The notes under the pieces are model-generated. The model was not told the origin of the DNA, ran no database searches, and saw only the letters and a list, made by a program, of their open reading frames with translations. DNA of 64,000 nucleotides from Thalassotalea euphylliae (GTDB lineage: Bacteria; Pseudomonadota; Gammaproteobacteria; Enterobacterales; Alteromonadaceae): contig NZ_QUOT01000001.1 in the NCBI RefSeq assembly GCF_003390375.1, positions 3,596,001 to 3,660,000 on the forward strand, read 5' to 3'. Shown piece by piece: positions 41,406 to 50,573 of the stretch. The translations under genes were made by a program, and so were the position numbers. Every line of letters starts with the position of its first letter. The first letter of the stretch is position 1.

Positions 41406-42980
41406 ATGTCGTTTTCAGCATTAGGCTTATTACCTGAATTAGTTCAAGCGGTAACTGAGCAAGGCTATCAAACACCTTCTCCCATTCAAGCGAAAGCGAT
41501 CCCTGCGATTCTTACTGGCCGCGATATTATGGCGGCCGCGCAAACTGGCACAGGAAAAACCGCAGGTTTTACCTTACCTATTCTGCATCAGCTAGCAAGC
41601 AACAAGTCACGCTCATCCGCAAACCAAGTAAAAGTTTTGGTATTAACACCAACTCGTGAGTTAGCAGCGCAAGTTGCAGATAATTTGTCGCGTTACAGCC
41701 AGCATTTAAATATTCGCAGCGATGTGGTTTTTGGCGGTGTCAAAATTAACCCACAAATGATGCGCTTGCGTGCTGGAGTTGAGGTGCTGACCGCAACGCC
41801 TGGCCGCTTGTTAGATTTATATCAGCAAAATGCGGTTAAATTTGATGAACTTGAAGCCGTCGTGCTTGATGAAGCTGATCGTATGCTAGACATGGGCTTT
41901 ATCCGCGATATCAAAAAAATACTAGCCTTACTGCCCAAGCAGCGCCAAAGCTTGTTATTTTCAGCTACTTTCTCGCCAGAAATTCGCGACTTAGCGAAAA
42001 CCTTAGTGAAGCAGCCAGTCGAAATTTCGGTTGCTCAAGAGAACACTACTGCCGCCACCATTGAACATTGGCTAGTAGCGGTTGATAAAAAGAAGAAACC
42101 TGCCTTACTAGATAAGCTGATCACTGAGCAACAGTGGTCACAAGTCTTGGTTTTTACCCGCACTAAACACGGCGCTAACCGTTTAACACGTTATCTTGAC
42201 GGACAAGGACATAAAGCCTTGGCTATCCACGGCAATAAAAGCCAAGGGGCGCGCACCAAAGCGCTTGCTCAGTTTAAAGACAAAACCATTCAAGTGTTAG
42301 TGGCAACTGATATTGCCGCTCGTGGTATTGATATTAGCCAGCTGCCAGTAGTGGTTAACTTTGAGCTGCCCAATGTGCAAGAGGACTATGTTCACCGTAT
42401 CGGTCGAACGGGGCGCGCGGGTGTTGACGGTGAAGCGATTTCTTTGGTTGCAGCAGATGAATATAAGCAACTAGTCGATATTGAACACGTTATTCAGCAG
42501 CACATTCCGAGAAAAGAAGTTGATGGTTTTAAGCCTGCGAATCCATTAGATGAATCACGCCCGATTCGACCGTTAAAGAAAAAGAAACCGAAAAAGCCGA
42601 AAATAGCTAAAACGCCTGAAGCTAATCACAAGTCTAATGTGAAAACGGGTAAGCAGGCACAAAGTAATACTAGCGAAGTGCGTAAAGAGCCAAAGTCGCA
42701 GAATAAAAGTGATGCTAAACCAAAGCATGCTCATAAACCGAGTAAGGGCAGAAAGCCTAATGTAAAAAGTGCTGATGACAAGCATAAAAGTGGCAGTAGC
42801 AAGAATGCAGAAACTCGCCCAAATAAGAAAGGTGGTAAGCCAAACTCTGCTTCGTCAAGCAAGCAGCCTAGTGGCTCTCGCAGTGGCACTAAAGGAAACA
42901 ACCCATACGCGAATAGTCCGCAAGGGAAGAAATCTAAACCGCGCAAAGTGAACGATTCAAATAATAGTAGCAGTAACTAA
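41406..42980 (+). CDS. rhlE: DEAD-box RNA helicase (RhlE-like)
   Basis: The 524-aa product has all helicase motifs in order: the Q-motif YQTPSPIQAKAIP, AAQTGTGKTAGFTLP (motif I), PTRELAAQV, TPGRLLD, DEADRMLDMGF (motif II), SATFSPEI (motif III), and ATDIAARGIDI and HRIGRTGRAG in the second RecA domain. From about residue 385 a Lys/Ser/Asn-rich low-complexity tail of about 140 residues follows, typical of RhlE-type helicases and likely to bind RNA. It probably works in ribosome assembly or mRNA turnover at low temperature. A terminator follows. Confidence 0.9.
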   Translation: MSFSALGLLPELVQAVTEQGYQTPSPIQAKAIPAILTGRDIMAAAQTGTGKTAGFTLPILHQLASNKSRSSANQVKVLVLTPTRELAAQVADNLSRYSQHLNIRSDVVFGGVKINPQMMRLRAGVEVLTATPGRLLDLYQQNAVKFDELEAVVLDEADRMLDMGFIRDIKKILALLPKQRQSLLFSATFSPEIRDLAKTLVKQPVEISVAQENTTAATIEHWLVAVDKKKKPALLDKLITEQQWSQVLVFTRTKHGANRLTRYLDGQGHKALAIHGNKSQGARTKALAQFKDKTIQVLVATDIAARGIDISQLPVVVNFELPNVQEDYVHRIGRTGRAGVDGEAISLVAADEYKQLVDIEHVIQQHIPRKEVDGFKPANPLDESRPIRPLKKKKPKKPKIAKTPEANHKSNVKTGKQAQSNTSEVRKEPKSQNKSDAKPKHAHKPSKGRKPNVKSADDKHKSGSSKNAETRPNKKGGKPNSASSSKQPSGSRSGTKGNNPYANSPQGKKSKPRKVNDSNNSSSN

Positions 42981-43015
42981 AACTGTTAATACTATTTGAT
43001 ATCTATATTAATCCC

Positions 43016-43042
43016 AAAAGAGCGACTAACTGTCGCTCTTTT
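43016..43042 (+). terminator. Terminator after the rhlE-like gene
   Basis: An 11-bp perfect stem (AAAAGAGCGAC and complement) with a 5-nt loop and T5. Confidence 0.9.
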
Positions 43043-43070
43043 TGTCTGTCGTTGAATATGTTTCTTTGAG

Positions 43071-43121
43071 CTAAGTGTTGCTTGGCACTAATTGTTGCTT
43101 GGTACTAATTGTTGCTTGGTA
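43071..43121. repeat. Three tandem copies of a 17-bp repeat at the cobA 3' end
   Basis: The unit CTAATTGTTGCTTGGTA occurs three times in perfect register: copies 2 and 3 are identical, and copy 1 differs at two positions. The third copy encodes the last residues and stop codon of cobA on the minus strand, so the array looks like duplication outward from the gene end. Confidence 0.85.
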
Positions 43122-43908
43122 AAAGGTAACCTAAATTAGCAAGTTGTGCTTGTTCAAAGGTGGTTACCACATCGCCGATAATAATCAAAGACGGTGGCTT
43201 TATATGGTGTTCAGCAACGAGGGCTTCAATATTTTCTAAGGTGCCTTTAACTAATTTCTGCGCCTGAGTGGTACCACGTTCTATTAACGCGACAGGGGTT
43301 GGTAACGGTCTTCCTGCTTTCTTTAACTGCTGCACTATCGTACCGAGTGTTTTTACGCCCATGTAAAAAACAATGGTTTGCTGCTGATCTTGCAGTGATG
43401 ACCAGGGTAAATCTAAGCTACCATCATTTTGAACATGGCCAGTAATTAAGGTACATGCCCGTGACACTTGACGGTGAGTCAGCGGAATACCTGCATAAGC
43501 CGCGCAAGAAGATGCTGCTGTCATGCCGGGGACAATATGACAGGCCACGCCTTGGCTGAGTGCGTATTGCGCTTCTTCACCACCACGACCAAAGACTAGT
43601 GGGTCGCCGCCTTTTAAACGCACTACACGTTTACCCAATTTGGCTTGTTCAACAATAATTTCATTGATGCGCTCTTGCGGTACTTTATGCTCAGCTTGCT
43701 TCTTACCCACATAAATTTTTTCACAGCCTTCGGGTAACAGCGCCATTATTTCATCACTGACCAATCGATCGTAAATCGCGACTTCTGCCTGAGTAATAAA
43801 ACGATAGGCTTGCAGGGTCAGCAAGTCAGGATCGCCAGGACCGGCACCGACTAGGGCAGCTTCTCCTGCGGTAAAAGCTTGTTTGTTGGGATTGAAGTTT
43901 TTTGGCAT
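43105..43908 (-). CDS. cobA: Uroporphyrinogen-III C-methyltransferase
   Basis: The enzyme adds two methyl groups from SAM to uroporphyrinogen III to give precorrin-2 for siroheme or cobalamin. The 267-aa product has the SAM-binding ALVGAGPGDPDLLTLQA at the N-terminus, VVRLKGGDPLVFGRGGEE (about 97-114) and GMTAASSCAAYAGIPLTHR (about 137-155). It is a standalone SUMT with no CysG dehydrogenase/ferrochelatase part. No sulfite- or nitrite-reductase gene is adjacent, so the pathway served is not shown. Confidence 0.93.
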   Translation of the reverse strand: MPKNFNPNKQAFTAGEAALVGAGPGDPDLLTLQAYRFITQAEVAIYDRLVSDEIMALLPEGCEKIYVGKKQAEHKVPQERINEIIVEQAKLGKRVVRLKGGDPLVFGRGGEEAQYALSQGVACHIVPGMTAASSCAAYAGIPLTHRQVSRACTLITGHVQNDGSLDLPWSSLQDQQQTIVFYMGVKTLGTIVQQLKKAGRPLPTPVALIERGTTQAQKLVKGTLENIEALVAEHHIKPPSLIIIGDVVTTFEQAQLANLGYLLPSNN

Positions 43909-44139
43909 AACGACACTGACCTACTACTGACGTGCTGAATTATGTTTCATTTTAACACCTCTTATAACACTATCTATATTTAAACTTGGTTTCATATATC
44001 AATTTTAAATATAAGCCTTGGTGACTAGACGTTTATCTCAATAAACTGACGATTAAGCTGATTAAACTATTCGATATTTAGCTTAGCAGGTAACGTGGTT
44101 GCCATTACTAATAACGATTATAAAAGGTAAGGCCTTCTT

Positions 44140-45582
44140 ATGAGTCTACAACTGAGTCCACAAGCGCACGTTAAGTTAAAGCGCCCTTCAGCAATCTATA
44201 CGAAAAGCATTAGCCTAATAACAAGTGCTATTTGTGCAACATTCGTCAGTACTGCGGCTAGCGCTGTGCAGGTACCACCTAGTGAGCAGCTTGTGCTGCG
44301 TGACATTCAAAAACAGATAAGCGCTGAGCGATTAAAGCAAGATGTGACTAAGTTAGTGAGTTTTGGTACACGTCATACCTTGTCAGAAACAAAGTCAGAT
44401 AGCCGTGGTATTGGCGCTGCACGACGTTGGATAAAAACGGAGTTTGAAAAAATATCAGCTGAATGTGGTGGCTGTTTGGAAGTGGTCTATCAAAAACGCA
44501 CTTTTTCGGGTGAAACAAGAATTCCTAACCCAACTGAAGTGGTAAACGTGCTGGCGATACAGCGCGGTAAAACCGACCCAAATCGTTATATTGTGATGAG
44601 CGGAGATATAGATTCAAGGGTGAGTGACCCGCTCGATTTTACCAGTGATTCACCTGGTGCCAATGACAACGCTACGGGTGTTGCTGGCGCGATAGAAGCA
44701 GCTCGAGTACTTTCTCAATATAAATTCGATGGCACTATAGTTTATGCGGCACTTTCGGGTGAAGAGCAGGGCTTATTTGGTGGCAAAATCATGGCTGATA
44801 TTGCCAAACAAGAAAACTGGCGAGTTGAAGCCGTTATTAATAACGACATGATAGGTAATATCGAGGGTATTAATGGCGTGATTAATAACACTACAGCACG
44901 AGTATTTTCTGAAGGAGTACGCGTTGTTGAAACACCTGAAGAAGCGAGATTACGTCGTTTTACGGGGGGCGAAGTAGATTCACCATCACGTAATGTTGCT
45001 CGCTACATTGATAAAGTCGCCGATGATTATATCCCCAATCTAGATGTGATGATGGTTTATCGATTAGACCGTTTCCGTCGTGGCGGCCATCATCGCCCAT
45101 TTAATGAAGTGGGTTTTCCTGCGGTAAGAATTATGGAAACCAATGAGCATTATGATCGCCAACACCAAGATTTACGCACCGAGAATGGCCGTGAATATGG
45201 TGATGTCTTGGCGGGCGTTGATTTTGATTTTAATGCCAAGCTAACTTCGCTTAATGCGGTGACAATGGCTTCGATGGCATGGGCGCCAGCGCCGCCAGCG
45301 AATGTACAAATTAAAGGCGCTGTTCAGCCCTCAACCACACTCAGCTGGCAAAAGCCGACGGGTAAAATGGCTGAAAACCTTGCGGGCTACCGTATTCACT
45401 GGCGTTTAACCACTGAGCCAACATGGACAAAAAGCCAATATGTTGGTGATGTAAGTGAATTTACACTAGAGAATATCGTCATTGATAACTACTTCTTTGG
45501 TGTCAGCAGTGTTGCTAAAGATGGTTTTGAGTCGCCTGTAGTTTTTCCAGGGCCAGCAGGTTCGTTTGGTGGTTACAACTAG
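44140..45582 (+). CDS. Secreted M28-family peptidase homologue with C-terminal Fn3-like domain
   Basis: The 480-aa product has an atypical long signal region (hydrophobic part about 24-43, cleavage near ASAV). A co-catalytic zinc aminopeptidase fold follows, with GANDNATGVAG (bridging Asp), LSGEEQGLFGG (catalytic Glu pair), NNDMIGN (Asp) and NEHYDRQHQD (last His). The first zinc ligand, normally His in a GHYDS-like motif, is replaced: here the chain reads SGDIDSR. The C-terminal 100 residues (from about 385) look like a fibronectin-III module. It is probably an exported aminopeptidase, or a modified relative. Confidence 0.75.
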   Translation: MSLQLSPQAHVKLKRPSAIYTKSISLITSAICATFVSTAASAVQVPPSEQLVLRDIQKQISAERLKQDVTKLVSFGTRHTLSETKSDSRGIGAARRWIKTEFEKISAECGGCLEVVYQKRTFSGETRIPNPTEVVNVLAIQRGKTDPNRYIVMSGDIDSRVSDPLDFTSDSPGANDNATGVAGAIEAARVLSQYKFDGTIVYAALSGEEQGLFGGKIMADIAKQENWRVEAVINNDMIGNIEGINGVINNTTARVFSEGVRVVETPEEARLRRFTGGEVDSPSRNVARYIDKVADDYIPNLDVMMVYRLDRFRRGGHHRPFNEVGFPAVRIMETNEHYDRQHQDLRTENGREYGDVLAGVDFDFNAKLTSLNAVTMASMAWAPAPPANVQIKGAVQPSTTLSWQKPTGKMAENLAGYRIHWRLTTEPTWTKSQYVGDVSEFTLENIVIDNYFFGVSSVAKDGFESPVVFPGPAGSFGGYN

Positions 45583-45624
45583 TTTCGTCCGCGCAGGTGT
45601 AAGAGAAAAAAGAATAAGAGTTAA

Positions 45625-45656
45625 AAAAGCCGCTTATCTTTCGATAAGCGGCTTTT
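45625..45656. terminator. Bidirectional terminator between the M28 gene and suhB
   Basis: A 14-bp stem (AAAAGCCGCTTATC with its complement) around a short loop, with A-rich and T-rich flanks, lies between convergent genes. Confidence 0.9.
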
Positions 45657-45680
45657 AGTTATTCGATTATAAAGTCTTGC

Positions 45681-46484
45681 TTACTTGTTTAAGCTATCGC
45701 CTAAGAAAGGACGAATATCTTTTAAGATTTCACGCAGTACTTTGGTGCTACCAGCAACAATGTTGCCTGATTTTGCATGGTTGTTACCGCCAGCAAAGTC
45801 ACTAACTAAACCACCAGCTTCAACAACTAATAGTTCACCTGCGGCAGTATCCCAAGGCTTTAAGCCGATTTCGAAAAAACCATCAACACGGCCAGCAGCA
45901 ACATAAGCTAGGTCAAGCGCTGCAGAGCCAGCACGACGCATATCCGCAGTTTTAGTAAACATTGCCTTAAACATGTTTAGGTAAGCATCGGTATGTTGTT
46001 TTTTCTTGAATGGGAAACCAGTCGCTAATACGGTGCCACTTAGTTCTTTTGCGTTTGATACGCGAATACGGAAACCGTTAAGTTGCGCACCTTTACCACG
46101 GCTAGCAGTAAACAGTTCGCCACGAATCGGGTCAAAAATAACTGCTTGATCTAATTTGCCTTTTACTTTTAAAGCAATAGATACAGCAAAGTGAGGAATG
46201 CCTTTTACAAAGTTTGTTGTGCCATCGAGTGGATCGATAACCCATTGGTAGTCCGTATCTTCACCTTCTAAAATGCCGTGCTCTTCACCAACAATACTGT
46301 GGTTTGGGTAAGCTTTACGAATCGTATCGATAATCACTTGTTCAGCTTGTTTATCGATGTTGGTCACTAAGTCGTTAGTGCCTTTTGACTCAACTTCCAC
46401 TTTATCTAATTGCTCGAATGCGCGAGCGATAACATTTCCAGCTGAACGTGCGGCACGTACAGCAATATTTAACATTGGATGCAT
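45681..46484 (-). CDS. suhB: Inositol-1-monophosphatase family protein SuhB
   Basis: The 267-aa product is a Mg2+-dependent phosphatase of the IMPase fold. It has IVGEEHG (about 68), WVIDPLDGTTNFVKG (about 85-99) and PWDTAAGELLVVEAGG (about 215). In E. coli SuhB also joins the rRNA transcription antitermination complex, which may be its main cellular job. Location near trmJ and the isc operon matches enterobacterial order, although an HDOD gene is interposed here. Confidence 0.94.
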   Translation of the reverse strand: MHPMLNIAVRAARSAGNVIARAFEQLDKVEVESKGTNDLVTNIDKQAEQVIIDTIRKAYPNHSIVGEEHGILEGEDTDYQWVIDPLDGTTNFVKGIPHFAVSIALKVKGKLDQAVIFDPIRGELFTASRGKGAQLNGFRIRVSNAKELSGTVLATGFPFKKKQHTDAYLNMFKAMFTKTADMRRAGSAALDLAYVAAGRVDGFFEIGLKPWDTAAGELLVVEAGGLVSDFAGGNNHAKSGNIVAGSTKVLREILKDIRPFLGDSLNK

Positions 46485-46636
46485 AGGGCTACCTATTTAA
46501 ATTTGTAAAACAGCATGTCAAAGAACAGGGTTGACGAACGCACTCGTCGTCAAAGCGGCGCGCATTCTAGCAGCTAAGTTTAGTAATTACTACTGGAATG
46601 CGCTTAATAAATGGTCAATATTTGTTAATGGCGAAA

Positions 46637-47479
46637 TTAATGCTCGTGATAAAGTTCAGTGTAATCGTCCATTAGGTCGCGATAATCTTCTTCTGATAAC
46701 CCTAAAATGGATAAGGCTTGATTGCTGATAATTTGCCAATCAGGTGAATTACCATAACGTTTCACGTTTTCTGTTAAGTTTTCTGCTGCCTTTAATACGC
46801 AAAAAACTAACTCTTCTTTGCCACAGGTCGCTGACTTGATAAAGCTGAAGTCATGGTGGCGCAAAATTAATTGGCAAATATCTTTCGGTAAGTGCCAAGA
46901 AGTCGCAACGTAATAGCCCAATACAGCGTGGTTACAGCCGTAATGCTTTTCTTCTAAGGCAATTGGGTTTTCGTGATTATTATTAGCGGCAATCAAGATG
47001 TCTTTATAGTTGTCATACTTAAGTGCTAGTAAAGGAATACCGCAATCGTGAAATAGTCCAATGGTAAATAGCATGTCTACCGGCACTTCGTTTTTAACAC
47101 GGTTGCCAATAAACTGCATCGCATTGGCAGTATCGATAGCGTCATCCCAAAAACGCTCTAGTGAAATACTGGCATTGCCAGAGAATGACTTTTTCAACAA
47201 TAAGGCTGTTACGAGTGCTTTGATAGTGGTTAAGCCAAGCATCATCGCCGCTTGCTTAATTTCAGAAATACGGCGATTCATACCGTAAAAAGGTGAGTTG
47301 ATAACTTTTAAAATAGCGGCTGATAGACCAACATCACGGGCAATTACGTCAGAGATCTTACCCAAATCTGGGTATTCCTCGTCCATTAAGTTTTCAATTT
47401 CCGTTAGCACTTCTGGCTTCACTGGAATTTGAAAACTCGACATTACCGATTGAATTTGTTGTTGATCAAGGTTGAACAT
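46637..47479 (-). CDS. HDOD-domain signalling protein
   Basis: The 280-aa product is almost entirely an HDOD domain (about residues 10-210), with FQIPVKPEVLTEIENLM at the start, AAILKVINSPFYGMNRRI and LFHDCGIPLLALKYDNY. HDOD proteins are related to HD-GYP phosphodiesterases but usually lack full catalytic metal sites; they act as scaffolds in chemotaxis, stress or c-di-GMP signalling. No other domain is fused. It is a lone gene between suhB and trmJ, and its partner is unknown. Confidence 0.85.
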   Translation of the reverse strand: MFNLDQQQIQSVMSSFQIPVKPEVLTEIENLMDEEYPDLGKISDVIARDVGLSAAILKVINSPFYGMNRRISEIKQAAMMLGLTTIKALVTALLLKKSFSGNASISLERFWDDAIDTANAMQFIGNRVKNEVPVDMLFTIGLFHDCGIPLLALKYDNYKDILIAANNNHENPIALEEKHYGCNHAVLGYYVATSWHLPKDICQLILRHHDFSFIKSATCGKEELVFCVLKAAENLTENVKRYGNSPDWQIISNQALSILGLSEEDYRDLMDDYTELYHEH

Positions 47480-47977
47480 GGCCTGCTTTTGTCCTCACTT
47501 TGTTGTGGTAATTTTTAATTTCGCGTTAATTTTAAATTGATTTGGTTGCATAAGATCTGGTCATTTTCGGATCAATAACGAAGAAACTTAACGTGCTGTT
47601 TATTGCATTATTAATCAAAACATAAATGGTTTGACCACCCACCAAATTTTCGCGCGCTATTTTACTACTCACCATTGTGCGTCGCTAGTTTAAGCCTGTA
47701 TCAATATGTAGCTGAACATGATTTAAATCATAGAAAAGTATAGTTGAAAGCGAAAAAGCCGACAGGATTGAGTAGTTAGTTTGAATTGTGTCCAGTTGGC
47801 TAGAGCCAACGAATAGAAGATGTTAATCCCGTATGAAAAATTCGAATATAGAACAAAACGCACTAATAGAGATCGAATCAAAATAGCGGGCTTTATTGAT
47901 AAAATGCAAAATACGCTAATCACCCCTGATATTCTTGTGATAAAATGTCAGGATTTTTAGCCATCTAGATAGTTATA
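47480..47977. other. Divergent gap between the HDOD gene and trmJ
   Basis: This 498-bp AT-rich region has no gene I can support. A perfect 14-bp palindrome ATGATTTAAATCAT at 47718-47731 could be an operator. Near trmJ, GATAAAAT occurs twice (about 47,900 and 47,940) as a possible -10 element. Confidence 0.45.
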
Positions 47978-48814
47978 ATGTCAAACGACTCAACAGCAAA
48001 CGCATCAACCAATACGCCAAATTTAGCCAATGTAAAAATTGTGCTGGTGAATACCTCCGACTGCCGTAACATTGGCTCGGCAGCACGCGCCATGAAAACC
48101 ATGGGGTTAAGCCAGTTAGTTTTAGTTGATCCTATCGAAATGCCAAATGGTCAAGCGCAAGCACTAGCGGCAGGCGCGACTGATGTACTAGCCAATGCGC
48201 AAGTCGTTAACACGCTTGAAGAAGCGATTGAAGATTGTGGCCTTGTCGTTGGTACCAGTGCTCGCTCTCGCACTCTCCCATGGCCTATGCTTGAGCCTCG
48301 CAGTTGCGGTGAAAAGCTGATTGAAGAAGTACCTAATTATCCAGTAGCGCTAGTCTTTGGGCGTGAAAGCAGTGGCTTGACCAATGATGAACTGCAACTA
48401 TGTCACTTCCATGTACAAATTCCAGCTAACCCTGAGTACAGTTCATTAAATTTAGCAATGGCGGTACAAACCTTAAGCTACGAAGTGCGTATGGCATATT
48501 TAGCTGCCAATGAAGCACAGTTTGCTAAGCCGGCGAGTGCTGAAGATGAAGAAGAATACCCTGTCGTAGAAGAAACAGAGCGTATGTTCACCCACTTTGA
48601 AGAAGCACTAAAAGCCACTGGTTTTATTGTGCCGAGTCACCCAGGTTTGGTAATGACTAAGCTACGTCGCTTTATCAATCGCGCACGTCCAGACACTAAA
48701 GAAGTTAAAATGTGGCGCGGTATTTTGTCATCGGTTGAGAAAACGGCTAAGCAGCTTGCCAAGGTAAGTGGCGAAGGCTCTGCTAAAGGTGACGCCGAAT
48801 CAAAAGGCCAGTAA
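47978..48814 (+). CDS. trmJ: tRNA (cytidine/uridine-2'-O-)-methyltransferase TrmJ
   Basis: TrmJ methylates the ribose at position 32 of tRNA. The 278-aa product has the SPOUT fold: VLVNTSDCRNIGSAARAMKT at the N-terminus, VFGRESSGLTNDEL (motif 2, about 128) and the knot-forming YSSLNLAMAVQTLSYEVR (motif 3, about 152). A C-terminal helical extension completes the family length. It lies upstream of cysE and the isc operon, an order common in gammaproteobacteria. Confidence 0.94.
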   Translation: MSNDSTANASTNTPNLANVKIVLVNTSDCRNIGSAARAMKTMGLSQLVLVDPIEMPNGQAQALAAGATDVLANAQVVNTLEEAIEDCGLVVGTSARSRTLPWPMLEPRSCGEKLIEEVPNYPVALVFGRESSGLTNDELQLCHFHVQIPANPEYSSLNLAMAVQTLSYEVRMAYLAANEAQFAKPASAEDEEEYPVVEETERMFTHFEEALKATGFIVPSHPGLVMTKLRRFINRARPDTKEVKMWRGILSSVEKTAKQLAKVSGEGSAKGDAESKGQ

Positions 48815-48961
48815 GAAGACGATAAAAAAGGCGATAACCTAGGCGAATAGGCCAAATAATTGTTTTAAATTGTAATCAAGGTCGCGTTTGCCGCTAGATT
48901 AGCGCTTAATAAGCGTAATGCTTTTAGCCAACAATAATGAAAGTAAATCGCTTTAACTTTC

Positions 48962-48994
48962 GATTCGTTATTGATTCGTTATTGATTCGTTATC
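48962..48994. repeat. Three tandem copies of an 11-bp repeat before cysE
   Basis: GATTCGTTATT is repeated three times in register, with a partial fourth copy (GATTCATTC). It lies 34 bp before the cysE start and may be in its leader. Confidence 0.85.
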
Positions 48995-49027
48995 GATTCA
49001 TTCGATTTTTAGATATTAGGAAGAAAT

Positions 49028-49837
49028 ATGTTTAGCCGAATCAAAGAAGATATTAACAGTGTCTTTGATCGCGACCCAGCAGCGCGCAACAGCTTTGAAG
49101 TATTAACCAACTACCCAGGCTTACACGCCATTTGGTTTCATCGCCTTGCACACAAGCTTTGGAAACGCGATTGGAAATGGCTAGCCCGCACGATTTCAAC
49201 CTTTTCTCGCTGGTTAACGGGCATTGAAATTCACCCCGGCGCAACTATAGGTCGTCGCTTTTTTATCGATCACGGTATGGGTGTGGTCATTGGCGGTACG
49301 GCTGAAATTGGCGATGACGTGACGCTGTATCAAGGTGTTACTTTAGGTGGTACGAGCTGGAAAGAAGGCAAGCGTCACCCAACCTTGGGCAACAATGTAG
49401 TCATTGGCGCAGGCGCCAAAGTGTTAGGGCCGATTCTTATTGATGATGGCGGTAAAGTTGGCTCGAACTCTGTAGTGGTTAAAGATGTGCCTGCTAACTC
49501 AACAGCGGTTGGTATTCCAGGTAAAATTGTTAATTCAAACGGCAAGAAGAAAAGCAACGGTACTCGCGATGAAGTCGCTAAAAAGTATGGCTTTGATGCT
49601 TATGCTGTATCTGAAGATAACCCAGATCCTGTGGCTAAAGCGATAGGCCGCCTACTTGACCACATCCACTTGATGGACAATAAAGTGGGTGATTTATGTA
49701 AAGAAGTGAACAATCTAGGTGGTAATGTTTGCGACAAAGAATTACCTGAATTACGTGTTGGTGAGTTTATAGAAGATGAGCAAAAGGCCGCGGCCCGACG
49801 TTTAAAAACAGTAGAATCATTCGACCCTAAAATTTAA
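49028..49837 (+). CDS. cysE: Serine O-acetyltransferase
   Basis: CysE acetylates serine to O-acetylserine, the carbon skeleton for cysteine. The 269-aa product has an N-terminal helical domain (NYPGLHAIWFHRLAHKLW) and a left-handed parallel beta-helix of hexapeptide repeats with HPGATIGRRFFIDHGMGVVI, whose His residues are catalytic. A C-terminal tail of about 90 residues after the repeats is longer than in the minimal form. Cysteine is the sulfur donor for IscS, so its position just before iscR is functionally sensible. It is preceded by a tandem 11-bp repeat. Confidence 0.94.
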   Translation: MFSRIKEDINSVFDRDPAARNSFEVLTNYPGLHAIWFHRLAHKLWKRDWKWLARTISTFSRWLTGIEIHPGATIGRRFFIDHGMGVVIGGTAEIGDDVTLYQGVTLGGTSWKEGKRHPTLGNNVVIGAGAKVLGPILIDDGGKVGSNSVVVKDVPANSTAVGIPGKIVNSNGKKKSNGTRDEVAKKYGFDAYAVSEDNPDPVAKAIGRLLDHIHLMDNKVGDLCKEVNNLGGNVCDKELPELRVGEFIEDEQKAAARRLKTVESFDPKI

Positions 49838-49891
49838 TTGTCTAGTTTGTTCAAATTATTCGTTAATTTCCTTTAAAATATGTTTCCTGAA

Positions 49892-49920
49892 AAATACTTG
49901 AGTATTTCACTCAAGTATTT
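49892..49920. promoter_or_regulatory. IscR operator-like palindrome 1
   Basis: A 29-bp near-perfect palindrome has arms AAATACTTGAGT and ACTCAAGTATTT around a 5-bp AT-rich centre. Layout and ATAC-YTGA arms resemble the type 1 IscR site. It is centred about 128 bp before the iscR start. Confidence 0.75.
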
Positions 49921-49947
49921 CTTGACTGCATTCAAGTAAAGAATCTA

Positions 49948-49976
49948 AAATACCTGAGTAATTTACTCAGGTATTT
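49948..49976. promoter_or_regulatory. IscR operator-like palindrome 2
   Basis: A 29-bp palindrome has arms AAATACCTGAGT and ACTCAGGTATTT around AATTT, and abuts the iscR -35 box. It is the best match to the type 1 IscR pattern in the window, with GAGT/ACTC in place of GACT/AGTC. Confidence 0.8.
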
Positions 49977-50006
49977 GTTTGACTAATTTACTAGGTTATG
50001 TAAAAT
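49975..50006 (+). promoter_or_regulatory. iscR promoter with overlapping third IscR-like half palindrome
   Basis: TTGACT at 49979-49984 and TAAAAT at 50001-50006 are 16 bp apart and form a good sigma-70 promoter. The sequence GACTAATTTACTAGGTTAT within it is a degenerate IscR site, so repression would block polymerase directly. A second possible promoter (TTGACT 49922, TAAAAT 49946) lies upstream. Confidence 0.65.
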
Positions 50007-50033
50007 TGCGCGGCAAATTAACTAGGGCACACT

Positions 50034-50537
50034 ATGAAATTAACTTCCAAAGGGCGTTATGCCGTGACAGCGATGTTAGATGTAGCGATTCATGCTGCCT
50101 CTGGTCCTGTGCCTCTGGCTGATATTTCCGAAAGACAAGGGATCTCTCTTTCTTACCTAGAGCAATTATTTTCGCGTTTGCGCAAACACGGTTTAGTGAC
50201 CAGTGTTCGTGGCCCAGGTGGTGGCTACCGCTTAGGCAAGTGCTCTGCGCAAATTGCCGTAGCTGATGTGATTAGTGCGGTGGACGAGAGCGTAGATGCC
50301 ACTAAATGTATGGGGCAAGGTAACTGCCAAGGCGGGCACCAATGTTTAACTCATACGTTATGGTCAGATTTAAGTAAACGCATCGAAGAGTTTTTACAAA
50401 ACATTTCTTTGGCTGAGCTCGTAGAACAAAGAGATGTGAAATCGGTTTCACAGCGACAGGACAAAGATCAGCAAAGTATCGCTGATAGTGGACTCGAAAC
50501 CTTGATTGCAACACAAAAGATAGTAAACGACTGGTAA
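50034..50537 (+). CDS. iscR: Fe-S cluster assembly transcriptional regulator IscR
   Basis: IscR is a Rrf2-family repressor that binds a [2Fe-2S] cluster and turns off its own operon when clusters are plentiful. The 167-aa product has the winged helix (MKLTSKGRYAVTAMLDVAIH, then RLRKHGLVTSVRGPGGGYRL) and the cluster ligands CMGQGNCQGGHQC (about 92-104: three Cys and a His). All ligands are intact. Three palindromic operators precede it. It is the first gene of iscRSUA-hscBA-fdx. Confidence 0.96.
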   Translation: MKLTSKGRYAVTAMLDVAIHAASGPVPLADISERQGISLSYLEQLFSRLRKHGLVTSVRGPGGGYRLGKCSAQIAVADVISAVDESVDATKCMGQGNCQGGHQCLTHTLWSDLSKRIEEFLQNISLAELVEQRDVKSVSQRQDKDQQSIADSGLETLIATQKIVNDW

Positions 50538-50573
50538 GGGCCAGTTGTTACCAATATTGGAGAATACGATTCC

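Noticed and set aside
47723..47923. A 66-codon minus-strand frame between the HDOD gene and trmJ
   Set aside because: No ribosome-binding site or family resemblance; it lies over the likely trmJ promoter region.
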